From NCBI GenBank assembly GCA_033085395.1, contig JANQBS010000265.1:1-52524 (forward strand): a stretch of DNA of 52,524 nt, read 5' to 3'. Below the pieces are notes generated by a model. It saw nothing but the letters and a program-made list of their open reading frames with translations, was not told the origin of the DNA and searched no databases. Both the position numbers and the translations under genes were made by a program. The stretch comes from Xanthoparmelia taractica (taxonomy: Eukaryota > Ascomycota > Lecanoromycetes > Lecanorales > Parmeliaceae). Position 1 is the first letter of the stretch. Each line of letters begins with the position of its first letter. This document shows, one piece after another, positions 20,138 to 30,338 of this stretch.

Positions 20138-22246
20138 GCTGGGCAAGACGCTGTCCAAAGCGGCTGTGGGGTTGCGTCGTCCAGTATCGTACTTTCGTAT
20201 CGGGCGGTCAATTTTTGAGGAAAGGCAAGTATGAAGATGTTGTCAGGTGGAAAGGTGGAAGGGAAAGAGAAGAGCAGAATGTTGACGGTATATGTACCTC
20301 TCTGGAGGTTTTCCATGTCATGTCAGGCATCAGGCGCCTGGTCAGATAGCAGCATAGACAAACATTCCGAGGGCATATGAGCCTTGCTGCGGGCGCAACA
20401 GAAGTCCCTACGCCTGGCCATGTCCTTCAGCACCAAGGAGAGGTTCGATCCGAGGGCATACGAGCCTTGCTGCGGGCGTAATGAACGACCTTACGCCTAG
20501 CTCGGGGATCCACTTTTTGACCTCTAAGGCGAGCTCCAAACAAGGCTCGACCCGAACCTTACTAATTTTGTAAACCATCCAGGGTCATGGAAGCCTCGCC
20601 GGAGAAGGCAGTAGGATGAGGCTCCGGGGTTTGCGGGAACATGATTGCATGCTTCAGAGATCAAGCAGCTTGTCGTAAGGTGGATATTTAGGCAAACATA
20701 CGAGAATCACAAGACTTCGGGACGGGGAGTCAATTCCCATCTCCCTTCCGAGCCGCGCCCAAGATAAAGAAAACCAATAAGCTCAGCTCACCATTCCAAA
20801 AGCGTCGTAATCTCAGGCGGGTCGTGACTGCGGGCGATCTAACGCTCCGTACTCTCCATGGGGAAGAGCTCAAGACGAGCTGGGAGGACATTCCGAAGTC
20901 TGTCATTTTCTGGAAAGAAGGCGGAGAGATTACATCGTAAGAGAAGACAAGTGCATTTGAACGGAGGTAAGACTGGATCAATGGGCTGGCTTGACACCCA
21001 ACTAGGCGACCATGTCTGCGGGCAGTTTGCTCGGATCGTTTACAGCTTCAACTTCAAAGAACATAAGCTTTAGCAATGTCGGAATCTATAGAATGCTCAC
21101 AGCACAGTCACCTGTGGAGTAAGGCAAACCGAAGGATTCGAAAGTTCCGAAGCTTTAGCGTTGCATTCCGTGGCCGCCAGGTACGAGTACGAACGCTGCA
21201 TGAGACTTTACCTGAGCTGGGGAGATGTACTAGCACACTTGGGCTAAACAATGTTGTCTGGAACGAACGTCAAATGTCTCACAGTCAAGAGAGACCATCG
21301 ATTTTTGTTGCATCTGAGAGCAGGCTTTCCGATCCCTCGATGCACGATCTGTTGTGTTGTAGGGGATTTCTAGTCAATCCAAAGCGTAGCCGGGCGCTGT
21401 GAGGTGGTGGATTAGTGGTAAAATTTGACACATTTGGCAGAAGTACTTGCAGGATGCCGTCAATGGCTTTGCTGGGCTTTGCTAGGTTTGAATTCTGGAG
21501 ATCATCATTGAATGCCTGAGATCATTTGCGCTTGACTGGGAAAGAAAGACGCAGACAAAACCTTGCAAGTGTTCTGGAGAAGTCCCCATGAGTTGAGAAG
21601 CAAGGAAAGCGGTCTTATAAAGCTCCAAGAGAAGACAGAGCTCACTTCTAGGATGAGCAAAGCTAATTTCTCCACTTCGAAGGAACTGAGCTAGGAGCAA
21701 CCGGATCTACACAGCGTCAGTAAGACCTGGCAAAGGTGTGTGCCCTCAATATCATAGGAAAGGGACCGGGCGCTATGTGTTGCTTCGTGCAGTAACCTCA
21801 ACTTCCGAGAGTGGTATTGCACCTTAGCAAGTCATTCATCCAATTCTTCATCTCCAACGGCAGAGGTTTGAGATCTTGGCGTACCATTGAATGTAGGCTC
21901 GAAGTTGAAATACCTGTCATCGTATAGCGCATAGCTCTTCGAAACGCAGGGTTTAGATTAAGAGTAGACTTCGTGTTGTAGCTGCGCTGTAGCCGAGGGT
22001 GTGGACAACAGAAACCGGCGTAGTAGAGGGATGGCAAGTTGGAAAGAGCAATGTGGTAGATCTCATGCGGAACCGGTCATGGTTAGCAAATCATCATGAT
22101 ACATCAGGCATAAAATGTGTTCAGAATGCACAGAAGAACATTGCTTGCAAGCAGCTATCTGCTTTCCCGCACAGCAACTAGTAGCCCTTGCCGAGCGCAT
22201 CAGGTATCGGCGTTTGATCACATCTCTGCTCCTTATCCGTACCCGT
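20138..22246. other. intergenic with an 83-bp tandem duplication
   Basis: No gene is supported. A direct repeat lies at 20367-20398 and 20450-20481 (listed separately). The remaining open frames on both strands are short and featureless. The right end is the 3' flank of the eL13 gene. Confidence 0.5.
20367..20520. repeat. two tandem copies of an ~83-bp unit
   Basis: A 32-nt block starting CCGAGGGCATAYGAGCC is found at 20367 and again at 20450, nearly identical, and the following bases remain similar (CCTACGCCTGGC against CTTACGCCTAGC). The offset is 83 nt. The differences are mostly C/T, as RIP or normal drift would give. No coding sense is seen in either copy. Confidence 0.75.
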
Positions 22247-23169
22247 CTATTTCTTCGCAGCAGCAGACTCCTCAGCCTTGGCCTTGGCTCTCTTCTCCCT
22301 CACACCCACCAACCTAGCCTCGCTCCTCACATCCCTCAGTTTCCTATACGCAGCTTCTTCTCCGTCTGGCATGTCGCTTGTACTGATCTCGCCAATTGCC
22401 TCCGCTCCGGTTATGTTCTTGATTGGTAGGATATGGTGGACCTTATGAGCCCTCTCTTTTTCGCCCTTGGCGTAGGCCTCGATATCCTCTTTGCTACTAT
22501 CGATCTTCTTATGCTGGCCGGAACGGCGAGGGAAAAGGATCAAGCGTTCGCGGTAAGCCTTTAGACGAGCGACGTTGGTGATAAGAGAATCGACGGAAAG
22601 GTTGGCGCGGCGGGGGTCAACGCTGATGCCAATGGTAGGGGCGAGTTTGCGGGGGATGCCGGCTTCCTACAAGATAGTATACGTTGTTAGACTATCTTCA
22701 GAACGACACATTTCTATACTGTCGCCCATGTGAAGATATCCATACCTTCAATTCAGCCAGCGAGAACCCACGTCCAGCTCTGACGCGGCGATTGTACTTG
22801 ATCGTGGGGCATCGCACTACAGGCTTAAGCTTGTCGACTGGACGAGGCGCGACAGCTGCAGCTTTTGTAAGACGAGCATTTCGACGACGTGATTTGCGTC
22901 CAGGCTATTGGAGGAGATTAGCAAGCTACTCTGAGCACGGTGGTTGGATTGGATTCCATGGGCATTAGGCTACCTGGTCAAAGTGAGTTCGGACACGACG
23001 CTGCCAATCCTTACGGAAATCTGGAAGCTATCAGTGTGCCAGCCTAGAGATGATAAAAGATTAAGTTGAGCTCACGGTTGTGCTGTATCTGCTGGTTGTG
23101 CTTAATCGTCTGTTGTATTTATTCGAGTGAGCCAATGACCTTCAGGCTCAAGGAGAGCCTACTCACCAT
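22247..23169 (-). CDS. RPL13: 60S ribosomal protein eL13
   Basis: Five minus-strand exons encode 220 aa: 23167-23169 (the ATG alone), 23109-23076, 23020-22974, 22904-22746 and 22666-22247; all phases agree. The protein starts MTIKHNQQIQHNHFRKDWQ, followed by VRTHFDQPGRKSRRRNAR, CPTIKYNRRVRAGRGFSL and GIPRKLAPTIGISVDPRR, the universal eL13 sequence, and ends in a Lys/Ala-rich tail (KRAKAKAEESAAAKK). Length is normal for fungi. It is a structural component of the large ribosomal subunit. The first intron directly after the start codon and the density of introns near the 5' end are typical of fungal ribosomal protein genes. Confidence 0.95.
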
Positions 23170-23663
23170 TTTGACGGTTGGCGATCAAGTTTCTAACGTT
23201 GTCGTGGTGCGCGCCTTTAGGTGGTGTTCTTCATGATCCGCTTGTGGGAACTTTCGCTTACCCAGCCCTACGAAATTAGCATTCCGGCGAAAAGCTTGGC
23301 GCTGGTGACGCTGCGGTCAGAGGTTTTGTATTAAGGTATTCATCAGCCCGTGTTCCTCCCCTTTACTTGTAGCTGTTTCGAAAGAATTGAGTTCAATTGT
23401 AGATGCTTCAGAGTGTTCCCAGAAAAGCTGAAGCATGTTTATTGAGCTAAAAGAATTCGCAAGCCTATGGCCCTCCATCTCGCTGCTCTGCCGTCATGCC
23501 CCCCTTAAATATGTACAGGACCCGTAAAATCTTAACACCAATGCAGCGATTTGCGGAATTATGGCGATGCTGTGATGTCTGATGTTCAAAGCCAACATTG
23601 AAAGCGTCTATTGATCACTGAAGACGGCCAGACGAGAAGCGATAGACATTGCTGGTTTAAGCA
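23170..23663. promoter_or_regulatory. eL13 promoter and 3' flank of the coiled-coil gene
   Basis: About 490 nt between the eL13 start (-) and the stop of the next minus-strand gene. It should contain the eL13 promoter. No clear TATA box or ribosomal-protein-gene motif was recognised by eye. Confidence 0.4.
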
Positions 23664-25175
23664 TTATTGTCCCGGAATCGGCCAGCTGTTGATCCCCAGC
23701 CCCACTCTATCCGACGCGGATTCTGCCATCCTGGACTTCTTGCTGTTCCGTACAATCTCATCATATGAGTTCACATCATTGCCGCGCTTCGTGGAAGCCT
23801 CCACCCTTGCCACACCGCTCTTCTTAACTTGGCCAAACAATTTTCCCTGCATCAACTTCCCTGACTCTGGGGTCTGAGCAGCGGCTGTACTAATCTCCTT
23901 CTGTGACCCCAAGGAGCGCCGCAGTATGCTGGCAGCTACTTGGCTAGCCTGGGATCCCGGGAGTTGTTCGACCTCCTCGTCTTCGGAGGCTGAGATCGTG
24001 CTGTCACGGTCTTCTCTTGCGTGGATATCTTCTTGGTGTGTAAGTTGAGTACTGGGGGCGGAAAAGCTGACTCGGTGGTTTGCTCTAGATCTTTCAGTGG
24101 ATGCCATGAGAACATTATCTGCGGTTACAGGTCTTGACCTATTTGGCGTAGTAGGCAAGGAGGACAGAGAGTGAGCACCTCGTATGTGCTGTGAATGTAT
24201 CTTCCTTGATCTGGGCTGGTTCGGAGTGGACGGAACGCTGCTGGTTTCGCCGTTGAGAACCTGCCCGGCAAATAGCAATGCGTCGAATGGATCTTGGCTA
24301 CTAACAGCTTGGTTTACATCACGAGCCGCCCTGCCAGTCGTGGCGGGTGTTCTTGGGGTGCCCTTGGGTAACGGAGTGCTGTACTCAGTGAATGGCGTAC
24401 CATGGATCGAGATCGCGCCCGAGGATTGCAGCTCGTTCAAATGATCCCGGTTGTCTTTGATGCGTTGACGTAAAAGCTGAAGGTGCTCTTTAAGATCGGC
24501 ATTTTGTCCATCCAGCTGGGCAATTACCTTCTTCGAAGCTTTCAGGCGTTTGTTAAACAACGAATTTTCCTGTTGCAGCTCGCGACAGTGTGCCAAGGCA
24601 AGATGAAGGCTACGTTGCATGGAGGCTCGTGGGGATCGAGGGCTGAAGCTGTGACGATGGACTGGACTTCCTTCTTGGAGTACTTGGACCTCCCTCCGTG
24701 TCGCTTCATGTTCAACTTCAGCACGCTTAGCTGACTCCTCAGTCTCAATGCTAAGCAGGCTATGTTGAAGTTTCGAGTGAGCGGCAGTCACGCGAGCTTC
24801 GCCCAATGCTGGGAGTAATTCAGATATAAGGGTCCGCAGCTGTGCTTCATCCATTTTCTCAACAGTTTCCAAAGTAGGAACCTCTCCAAATAGGCCATGC
24901 GACGTCAAAGGTGGGCCAGTCTTCAATGTTGCAGGAGGTGAAGCAAGTGAGTTCTCTCTTCTGCTGAGGAAGTTGGCGTGCGCCGATTTCATGCCAGACT
25001 TCGGCAACTGGGAGGAAGGCGGCGGAGTCATTGTACTGGCCGCACGGACAGGAGAACCGAGTCTGGGGAGATCATTGGCTTCGGTGGGACCGCCAGGACT
25101 TGATAAGGGTGTCGCCTCGCCACGGCGCATTGCGGATTCGAGTATGGGGGTACGTGGTGAATTGATTTCAGACAT
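23664..25175 (-). CDS. coiled-coil protein rich in SP/TP sites
   Basis: Single-exon gene of 503 aa, taken from the first in-frame ATG at 25175 (MSEINSPRTPILES); the open frame runs 22 codons further upstream without an ATG. Residues 1-110 and ~265-480 are polar and full of SP and TP sites (SPRTP, LSSPGG, SSVPSTPNQPR), typical of Cdk substrates. Residues ~110-260 are helical: ETVEKMDEAQLRTLISELL, then a segment of heptads (QENSLFNKRLKASKKVIAQL, LKEHLQLLRQRIKDN). The tail is basic and contains KKSRMAESASDRVGLGI. The layout suggests a cytoskeletal, spindle-pole or nuclear structural protein, but I do not recognise the family. It is divergent from the LRR gene. Confidence 0.72.
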   Translation of the reverse strand: MSEINSPRTPILESAMRRGEATPLSSPGGPTEANDLPRLGSPVRAASTMTPPPSSQLPKSGMKSAHANFLSRRENSLASPPATLKTGPPLTSHGLFGEVPTLETVEKMDEAQLRTLISELLPALGEARVTAAHSKLQHSLLSIETEESAKRAEVEHEATRREVQVLQEGSPVHRHSFSPRSPRASMQRSLHLALAHCRELQQENSLFNKRLKASKKVIAQLDGQNADLKEHLQLLRQRIKDNRDHLNELQSSGAISIHGTPFTEYSTPLPKGTPRTPATTGRAARDVNQAVSSQDPFDALLFAGQVLNGETSSVPSTPNQPRSRKIHSQHIRGAHSLSSLPTTPNRSRPVTADNVLMASTERSRANHRVSFSAPSTQLTHQEDIHAREDRDSTISASEDEEVEQLPGSQASQVAASILRRSLGSQKEISTAAAQTPESGKLMQGKLFGQVKKSGVARVEASTKRGNDVNSYDEIVRNSKKSRMAESASDRVGLGINSWPIPGQ

Positions 25176-25705
25176 GTTAATGTGTGCAGCTTGGGCGCGG
25201 GGAGGTCTTTTAGAGCGATTGTTAGAGACACTCTCATGCACAGGATGGGTACTGGGTGCATGAACCCACGTTAAATGGCTTCAATGCAGCCTGGTTCCCT
25301 GGTGGCTGAGCTCACTCAACGGTGGGGGTTTTGTGGTGAAGGAAGCAAGAGAAGCTCAAGTACATGTGCGCGCGGTCTGTGCAATAGATGAGAAGATGAC
25401 AGATATGGCCAAAGTATTACTCCTTACACCGAGAAGGTGTTTGAAGGAGGAGGTTGGTGCGAGGGGAATTCGTCTGGTCACTGCAAGGTGGAGCACATGC
25501 TGGATGGCTGGTTCCCGCGATTGATGCGCGCTAGCGCGCCTCGCCCGCCTACCTTACGGTTGACTGGGGTACCAATTGTACATTTGAGTCTGCATCAACA
25601 ACACTCTATGTATTTTATCGTGTTGTAGATCGATAAAGGATGGTGATGGAATAGCTACATTAGACGTTGCGTTATTCTTGTGTCCATATTTTTTCCAGTC
25701 TTTAC
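25176..25705. promoter_or_regulatory. divergent promoter region, coiled-coil / LRR genes
   Basis: About 530 nt between two divergent starts. A T-rich stretch ending TTTTTTCCAG sits directly before the LRR start codon and could be a splice acceptor of an untranslated leader intron. No TATA box is evident. Confidence 0.35.
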
Positions 25706-28615
25706 ATGGATCCACCACCTCACAGAAGTCTCCATGCATCGGGTATTCCAAGGCTTTCCAAGTTGCCCATTCCACGGGCTGCTGTAAAGGTACCTCCTCC
25801 AGCAGAGCCTACCAGAATTGCACCCAAAAAGCGAGCTTTTGCCGATAAGCCGGCGCAAAATGCCACCAGTATCACGACATCTGCCGAAACAGACAGCGCG
25901 AGTAGTCAGTCAACGACTACCAGATTCCCGGCAGTTGAATCATTGGCGGACGGTAACATAGATGGTGTTCACTCAGACACTCCGGCTGAGTCTCGTACGC
26001 TTCCTCGGCGGCCCAGAGCTTCTTTGTCCGACAGGACTATAGAGACTCTTTCCCAAATACCCCCTTCACCATCCCCACGCAGACGAAGATCCAGCTTCCT
26101 TCCTTCGGAAAGTCCTGTGGCTCCATCGTTACGGCCAACGTCATCCCTGAGCAGAACTCGCCCCAGTACCAGTTATGGCCAGCGGCCGCCTCTACCATCT
26201 AGTTTCCCGACCCCAAGGCTGCCATCGCCCACCAAGCGCCTATTGGAGCCAACGACTGGGAATCGGATGCCCCAGATTACGCCTAGCAAAAGAGCAATTA
26301 GCACTCAGGTCTCTGGAAGTGTGGACCATTCCTGGGGGACTGCAAACAGAGCTGTCGAGGTGACACCTTCGAAATTAAAGCCGCCAACGCCGAGCATTGA
26401 GAATTTGGCTCGGTATAATGATACCAATAAGCCTACGATAAGACCTGGGAGGGCCAGCCAGACCTTAGCTGCTAGACCTTCTAAGCAACGGCCCTCGGTC
26501 CAGAGTATATTCGCCAAACCGCTGCCGAAACCGAGGGACAAGCCTGGAAGCAAACCCACTAAAGATACGATAGATACAAGAATGTCATCACAGACTTCTT
26601 CCGAATCTGCTGGGCCAAGATCTACACTTTCAAAGGCGTCAACGTCTTCAGCCGCGCTCCGGGAGACAATCGCGAAAGCTAAAGCAGCGCGCCGTGGAAT
26701 CGGTCAATTGCAAGATGCAGACACCGTCCCATCCACACAGGTGACAGAAGACTTCCCCGAAATCGATTTTGAGAATAGCAACAAAGCCTTGTTGCGCAAG
26801 CGTGTGGCTTCCGCTCGGCTTGATGGACGGCTAAACATCGCTGCGATGGGACTGAAGGAGATGCCTAGTGAGGTACTGAACATGTACAATGCTGACACCT
26901 TTGAAGATGGCGATGGGGCTTGGTACGAGAGCGTTGACCTTGTCAGGCTAGTAGCCGCAGACAATGAATTTGAGAAGCTTGACGAGGGTTATTTTCCAGA
27001 TACCGTGGTTGGAGTTGATAGTGCGTTGGATGATGACTTGCAAGGGATGCTTTTCGCTGGTCTGGATAAACTTGATTCACATGGCAATCATTTACAGTCG
27101 CTCCCCTTGGGTTTACGGAGATTACAGCATTTGACGACGTTGAATCTATCGAAGAACAAAATTGGAAACGAAAGTCTAGATATTATCACTCAGATCAGGT
27201 CTCTGCGGGAGCTACGACTCGCTGATAATGCTCTCGACGGGGTGCTCACTCCGCAGCTTGGCAATCTAGAGAAGCTGGAAACCCTTGACCTCTCCAACAA
27301 TGCGGTTACTGCTCTGCCACCCAATAGCGACATGAACGCCAAGCTCCGCGTTTTGAATGTGGCTGGGAACAAGATGTCATCTTTACCCTTTGAGCTTCTG
27401 GCATCTTCACCCTTAATTGAGCTAAATGCTGCTCGGAACCGACTTGGTGGTGTGCTGTTCCCCACCTCCGTCCCGGGTTTTTTGGATTTGAAGACCTTAG
27501 ACGTCGCAAATAATGCTTTGACTTCGATAGTAGAGAGCGGAGCCATCGAGCTTCCATCTCTCCAGTCTCTCAATGTTACAGACAATAGATTAACACAGAT
27601 GCCGGAGATGTCAGGATGGACCGAGCTTGATACCCTGGTGATGTCGGGAAATAGACTGGCCTCGTTACCCGAGAGTATCATCTCTCTCAAGAAGTTAAGA
27701 AATGTCGACTTTAGTAGGAACGATATCAAGAGAATCGATGAGCGGCTTGGGCTAATGGATAATCTTACTACGATACGAATCGCAAACAACCCGCTGAGAG
27801 AGCGCAAGTTCTTTACTATGGACACCGATTCTATCAAGCGCGAACTTCGGAGCCGCGTTCTGCCGGAAGAATTCTCTAAAGGTGTGGGAGACGACATAAT
27901 GAGCTGCCAAGACTCAGGCCCAGCCGCTGATACAAACACTGCAATGCCTACAGCCTGGCATATGAAACCCGGCGGTGTTGTCGACCGCTCGTCAGCAAAC
28001 CTCGAAATCATCGAATCCTCAGATCTCGACTCTCTCATCCAAGAGGACGATGTCAAGACACTCATTCTACATCACAATCTATTTACGCAGATTCCTCAAG
28101 CGACAGAGCTTCTAGGCAACTCTCTAAGGACGTTGGACCTTTCCCGCAATAAGCTCGCTGGTAGTAGCTCCTATATTTTGACAAACCTCTCCCTTCCTAA
28201 TTTAAGGTCAATGAACCTCTCGAATAACGCGATTACTTCGTTGTCCCCACTCCTCGATTTGCTCTCTGCTCCCCAGCTATCGGAGATCAATGTTTCCCGC
28301 AATCGTCTCACGTTCTTTCCTCCTCTCCGAGAGTCTTTTCCTACATTGGCGTCTGTCCATGCTTCACAAAACAGCATAGCGGAGCTACGGGCGGAGGCCG
28401 TGAAAGGCTTGCAGGTGCTGGATGTTAGCGGGAATGCTATTACTCACCTCGAGCCTAAATTGGGTTTGCTAGGCTCGCATGGCTTGAGGACATTGCTCGT
28501 TGGAGCCAACAAATTCAGGGTGCCTAGAAGGGATTTGATAGACAAGGGAACTGAAGCTGTACTGACATGGCTGAAGGGCAGAGTACCGGAGGAAGAGCTA
28601 CAGCACCTTGATTAG
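25706..28615 (+). CDS. LRRC40-like leucine-rich repeat protein
   Basis: Single-exon gene of 969 aa from the ATG at 25706. Residues 1-350 are disordered, basic and Ser/Pro/Thr-rich (SPSPRRRRSSFLP, several SPTK-like sites). From ~360 a conserved helix-like block (LLRKRVASARLDGRLNIAAM) resembles the start of the LRR domain in LRRC40. At least 18 leucine-rich repeats follow, with consensus LxxLxLSxNxIxxLP (for example LTTLNLSKNKIG, LETLDLSNNAVTALP, LRTLDLSRNKLAG). Between repeats, at about residues 715-775, lies a non-repeat insert. The C-terminus (AVLTWLKGRVPEEE) matches the cap of LRRC40. No signal peptide or membrane segment, so it is intracellular; function in fungi is unknown. Partner binding is the usual role of such repeats. 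Confidence 0.85.
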   Translation: MDPPPHRSLHASGIPRLSKLPIPRAAVKVPPPAEPTRIAPKKRAFADKPAQNATSITTSAETDSASSQSTTTRFPAVESLADGNIDGVHSDTPAESRTLPRRPRASLSDRTIETLSQIPPSPSPRRRRSSFLPSESPVAPSLRPTSSLSRTRPSTSYGQRPPLPSSFPTPRLPSPTKRLLEPTTGNRMPQITPSKRAISTQVSGSVDHSWGTANRAVEVTPSKLKPPTPSIENLARYNDTNKPTIRPGRASQTLAARPSKQRPSVQSIFAKPLPKPRDKPGSKPTKDTIDTRMSSQTSSESAGPRSTLSKASTSSAALRETIAKAKAARRGIGQLQDADTVPSTQVTEDFPEIDFENSNKALLRKRVASARLDGRLNIAAMGLKEMPSEVLNMYNADTFEDGDGAWYESVDLVRLVAADNEFEKLDEGYFPDTVVGVDSALDDDLQGMLFAGLDKLDSHGNHLQSLPLGLRRLQHLTTLNLSKNKIGNESLDIITQIRSLRELRLADNALDGVLTPQLGNLEKLETLDLSNNAVTALPPNSDMNAKLRVLNVAGNKMSSLPFELLASSPLIELNAARNRLGGVLFPTSVPGFLDLKTLDVANNALTSIVESGAIELPSLQSLNVTDNRLTQMPEMSGWTELDTLVMSGNRLASLPESIISLKKLRNVDFSRNDIKRIDERLGLMDNLTTIRIANNPLRERKFFTMDTDSIKRELRSRVLPEEFSKGVGDDIMSCQDSGPAADTNTAMPTAWHMKPGGVVDRSSANLEIIESSDLDSLIQEDDVKTLILHHNLFTQIPQATELLGNSLRTLDLSRNKLAGSSSYILTNLSLPNLRSMNLSNNAITSLSPLLDLLSAPQLSEINVSRNRLTFFPPLRESFPTLASVHASQNSIAELRAEAVKGLQVLDVSGNAITHLEPKLGLLGSHGLRTLLVGANKFRVPRRDLIDKGTEAVLTWLKGRVPEEELQHLD

Positions 28616-28820
28616 AGAAGGGTTCTGCAGTAATCTTGAAGTATCTATCATAAAATAGCTCTAATTATGATCCATGAACTATGCTTTTTCTCTTTAAAGC
28701 GTGACGTTAAATCTGCTTGCACGCACCATGCAAAATCGCGAGATAGACCCAAATTACTGTATATGGTGCTTTAACGCTTCATCTCCATCTTTTTGACTCT
28801 GCTTTCCCCCAGTATATACA

Positions 28821-29546
28821 ATGCCGCCCTTACAGCCTCGTCCTAACCTCCACCACCCATACCGCCTTTTCCACCTCTCCGCCCGCCTACGCCTCCGCGA
28901 CCGCCCCTCCCCTTCCTCCCCCCCACCCCCAAAAGACGACTACTACACCCTCCTCCTCTCCCAACCCCTCCCAAGCCGCCCCGCCCCAAAACCCCTCAAG
29001 CCCGCCCCCGCCCCAGCGCCCAAACCCTCCAATCCCACATCCTCTTCGCCCACCGTCCCCCCTCCCTCCTCCTCCGCCGCATCCTCCGTCCAAGCAAGCG
29101 ACAAGGGCCCCGACAACAGAGTCCTATTTTCTACGCCACTGGCGGGACCGAGCGCTCGCATGCGGGGGCTGGCGAGGGGGGAAAGGGGGCTCGCGCGCCC
29201 GCCGGAGCCGGATAATTGCTGCATGAGCGGGTGCGTGAATTGCGTTTGGGATGCGTATAGGGAGGAGGTGGAGGAGTGGGCGGCTGCGAGGCGGAGGCGC
29301 GATGAGAGGGGTGCTGTGAGTGGGCGGGTGATTGGGGAGGATGGAGGAGGGGTAAAGGGGGTGGGGATGGAGAGGGGTGATGAGGGGGCAGTGGGGGGTA
29401 TGGATGAGGTTGGGGGGTTTAGGGGCGGGGATCTAGGTAGGGAGGACGAGGGGGGGTTGTTTGAGGGGGTCCCGGTGGGGATTCGCGAGTTTATGAATAC
29501 GGAGAAGAGGTTGAGGGAGAGGAGGGCTGCTGGGCGTCCAGGTTGA
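28821..29546 (+). CDS. oxidoreductase-like (OXLD1-type) protein, probably mitochondrial
   Basis: Single-exon gene of 241 aa starting at ATG 28821 after a TATATA-containing leader. The N-terminus (PYRLFHLSARLRLRDRPS) is basic with no acidic residue, like a mitochondrial presequence. A long Pro/Ser-rich linker follows, then the family hallmark at 129-153: PEPDNCCMSGCVNCVWDAYREEVEEW, here split as a CC pair (133-134) plus C138 and C141, characteristic of the oxidoreductase-like domain family. The C-terminal third is Gly/Asp/Glu-rich and poorly conserved. The family is small, Cys-containing and linked to mitochondria; its reaction is not known. The gene is strongly pyrimidine-rich in its first half and purine-rich in its second. 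Confidence 0.78.
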   Translation: MPPLQPRPNLHHPYRLFHLSARLRLRDRPSPSSPPPPKDDYYTLLLSQPLPSRPAPKPLKPAPAPAPKPSNPTSSSPTVPPPSSSAASSVQASDKGPDNRVLFSTPLAGPSARMRGLARGERGLARPPEPDNCCMSGCVNCVWDAYREEVEEWAAARRRRDERGAVSGRVIGEDGGGVKGVGMERGDEGAVGGMDEVGGFRGGDLGREDEGGLFEGVPVGIREFMNTEKRLRERRAAGRPG

Positions 29547-29932
29547 TGATGTTTGGCATGGAGAGTATTACAGCGGACGCGCTGGTCGTGGCATATGCGA
29601 CTGTGGGACCAAGGAGGATCAGATTTGATACTGGCGTCTGAACCTGTTATGGGACTACAGTCCTCGACGGCGGGGAAAGCCAAGACCGTCAGTTGAGCGT
29701 TAAGTGGATATGCATCCCGGCTTCGCGAGGTGGGCAGCGATTGCTTAGCACTACCTCAGGCAAAGCGAGTGGAGAAGGAACTTCGAGACCCAGCAAACGG
29801 TAGTCATTAAATGGAATGCGCGCTGGGCAAAGCGGACATCAGACCACGGAGCATGAAGATTGCCTGAAATGGCAATTCTCACCCATCAAAGATTATCATA
29901 GTCTTCCTAAAACGCCGTGTACATAGCACCTA
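29547..29932. other. intergenic between convergent 3' ends
   Basis: About 390 nt between the OXLD1-like gene (+) and DPM3 (-). It should contain both 3' UTRs. Nothing else was recognised. Confidence 0.45.
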
Positions 29933-30338
29933 TCAGTCCACATCGATTCCATTCCTCCTCAGCTCTTCCCTTGCCATATCAATCTCCGCCATCAACTCTT
30001 TATGTGCTTCCGGTACATCATTGAATGTGAAGACGCCCCATCCCAGCTTGAAAAGGAGATAAGATCCGAAAGAAACGAGGGCCCAGAAAGGGAACTATTG
30101 CAGGCACCGTCAGCGCTTGCAGGAGCAATGGCGACCCATATAAAGGAGCAGGGCTTGACCATACGACGGGTATTACTTCGTCTTGGACGGTTTTGGTAAA
30201 GGGAACGATGTGGAGGAAACAGGCGAGGTAGAGCTGGAGAATAAGTACGTCAGTATGATTGCGCGTGGTGGCATGAAGGGGGAAGCTCACGGATGAGGCC
30301 AACAATGCTAGGGAGATGGTCTGTTGTGCTCGAGTCAT
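29933..30338 (-). CDS. DPM3: dolichol-phosphate mannosyltransferase subunit 3
   Basis: Three minus-strand exons, 30338-30291, 30233-30165 and 30094-29933, with introns of 57 and 70 nt, all phase 0, encode 92 aa, the usual length of DPM3. The N-terminal segment (MTRAQQTISLALLASS then LYLACFLHIVPF) and FPFWALVSFGSYLLFKLGWG form the two membrane helices. The C-terminal TFNDVPEAHKELMAEID and the following short coiled coil match the DPM1-binding tail. DPM3 is an ER membrane protein that stabilises the catalytic subunit DPM1, which makes dolichyl-phosphate mannose for N-glycans, O-mannosylation and GPI anchors. The start is the first ATG that fits the family N-terminus. Confidence 0.92.

Noticed and set aside
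20400..20460. tRNA candidate around GGTTCGATCC
   Set aside because: No cloverleaf or acceptor stem; the word lies at the edge of a tandem repeat.
20367..20520. CRISPR-like direct repeats
   Set aside because: Only two copies, in a eukaryotic context, with related rather than unique spacer sequence.
20858..21073. 71-aa plus-strand basic open frame
   Set aside because: Short, featureless, no ATG context or conserved motif; treated as chance.
21405..21497. tRNA-like segment with A-box-like GGATTAGTGGTAAAAT and B-box-like GGTTTGAATTC
   Set aside because: The spacing is too long without a clear intron, and no acceptor stem pairs.
27190..28065. 291-aa open frame antisense to the LRR gene
   Set aside because: Reverse-strand shadow of the leucine-rich repeats; Ser/Arg periodicity mirrors Leu codons.
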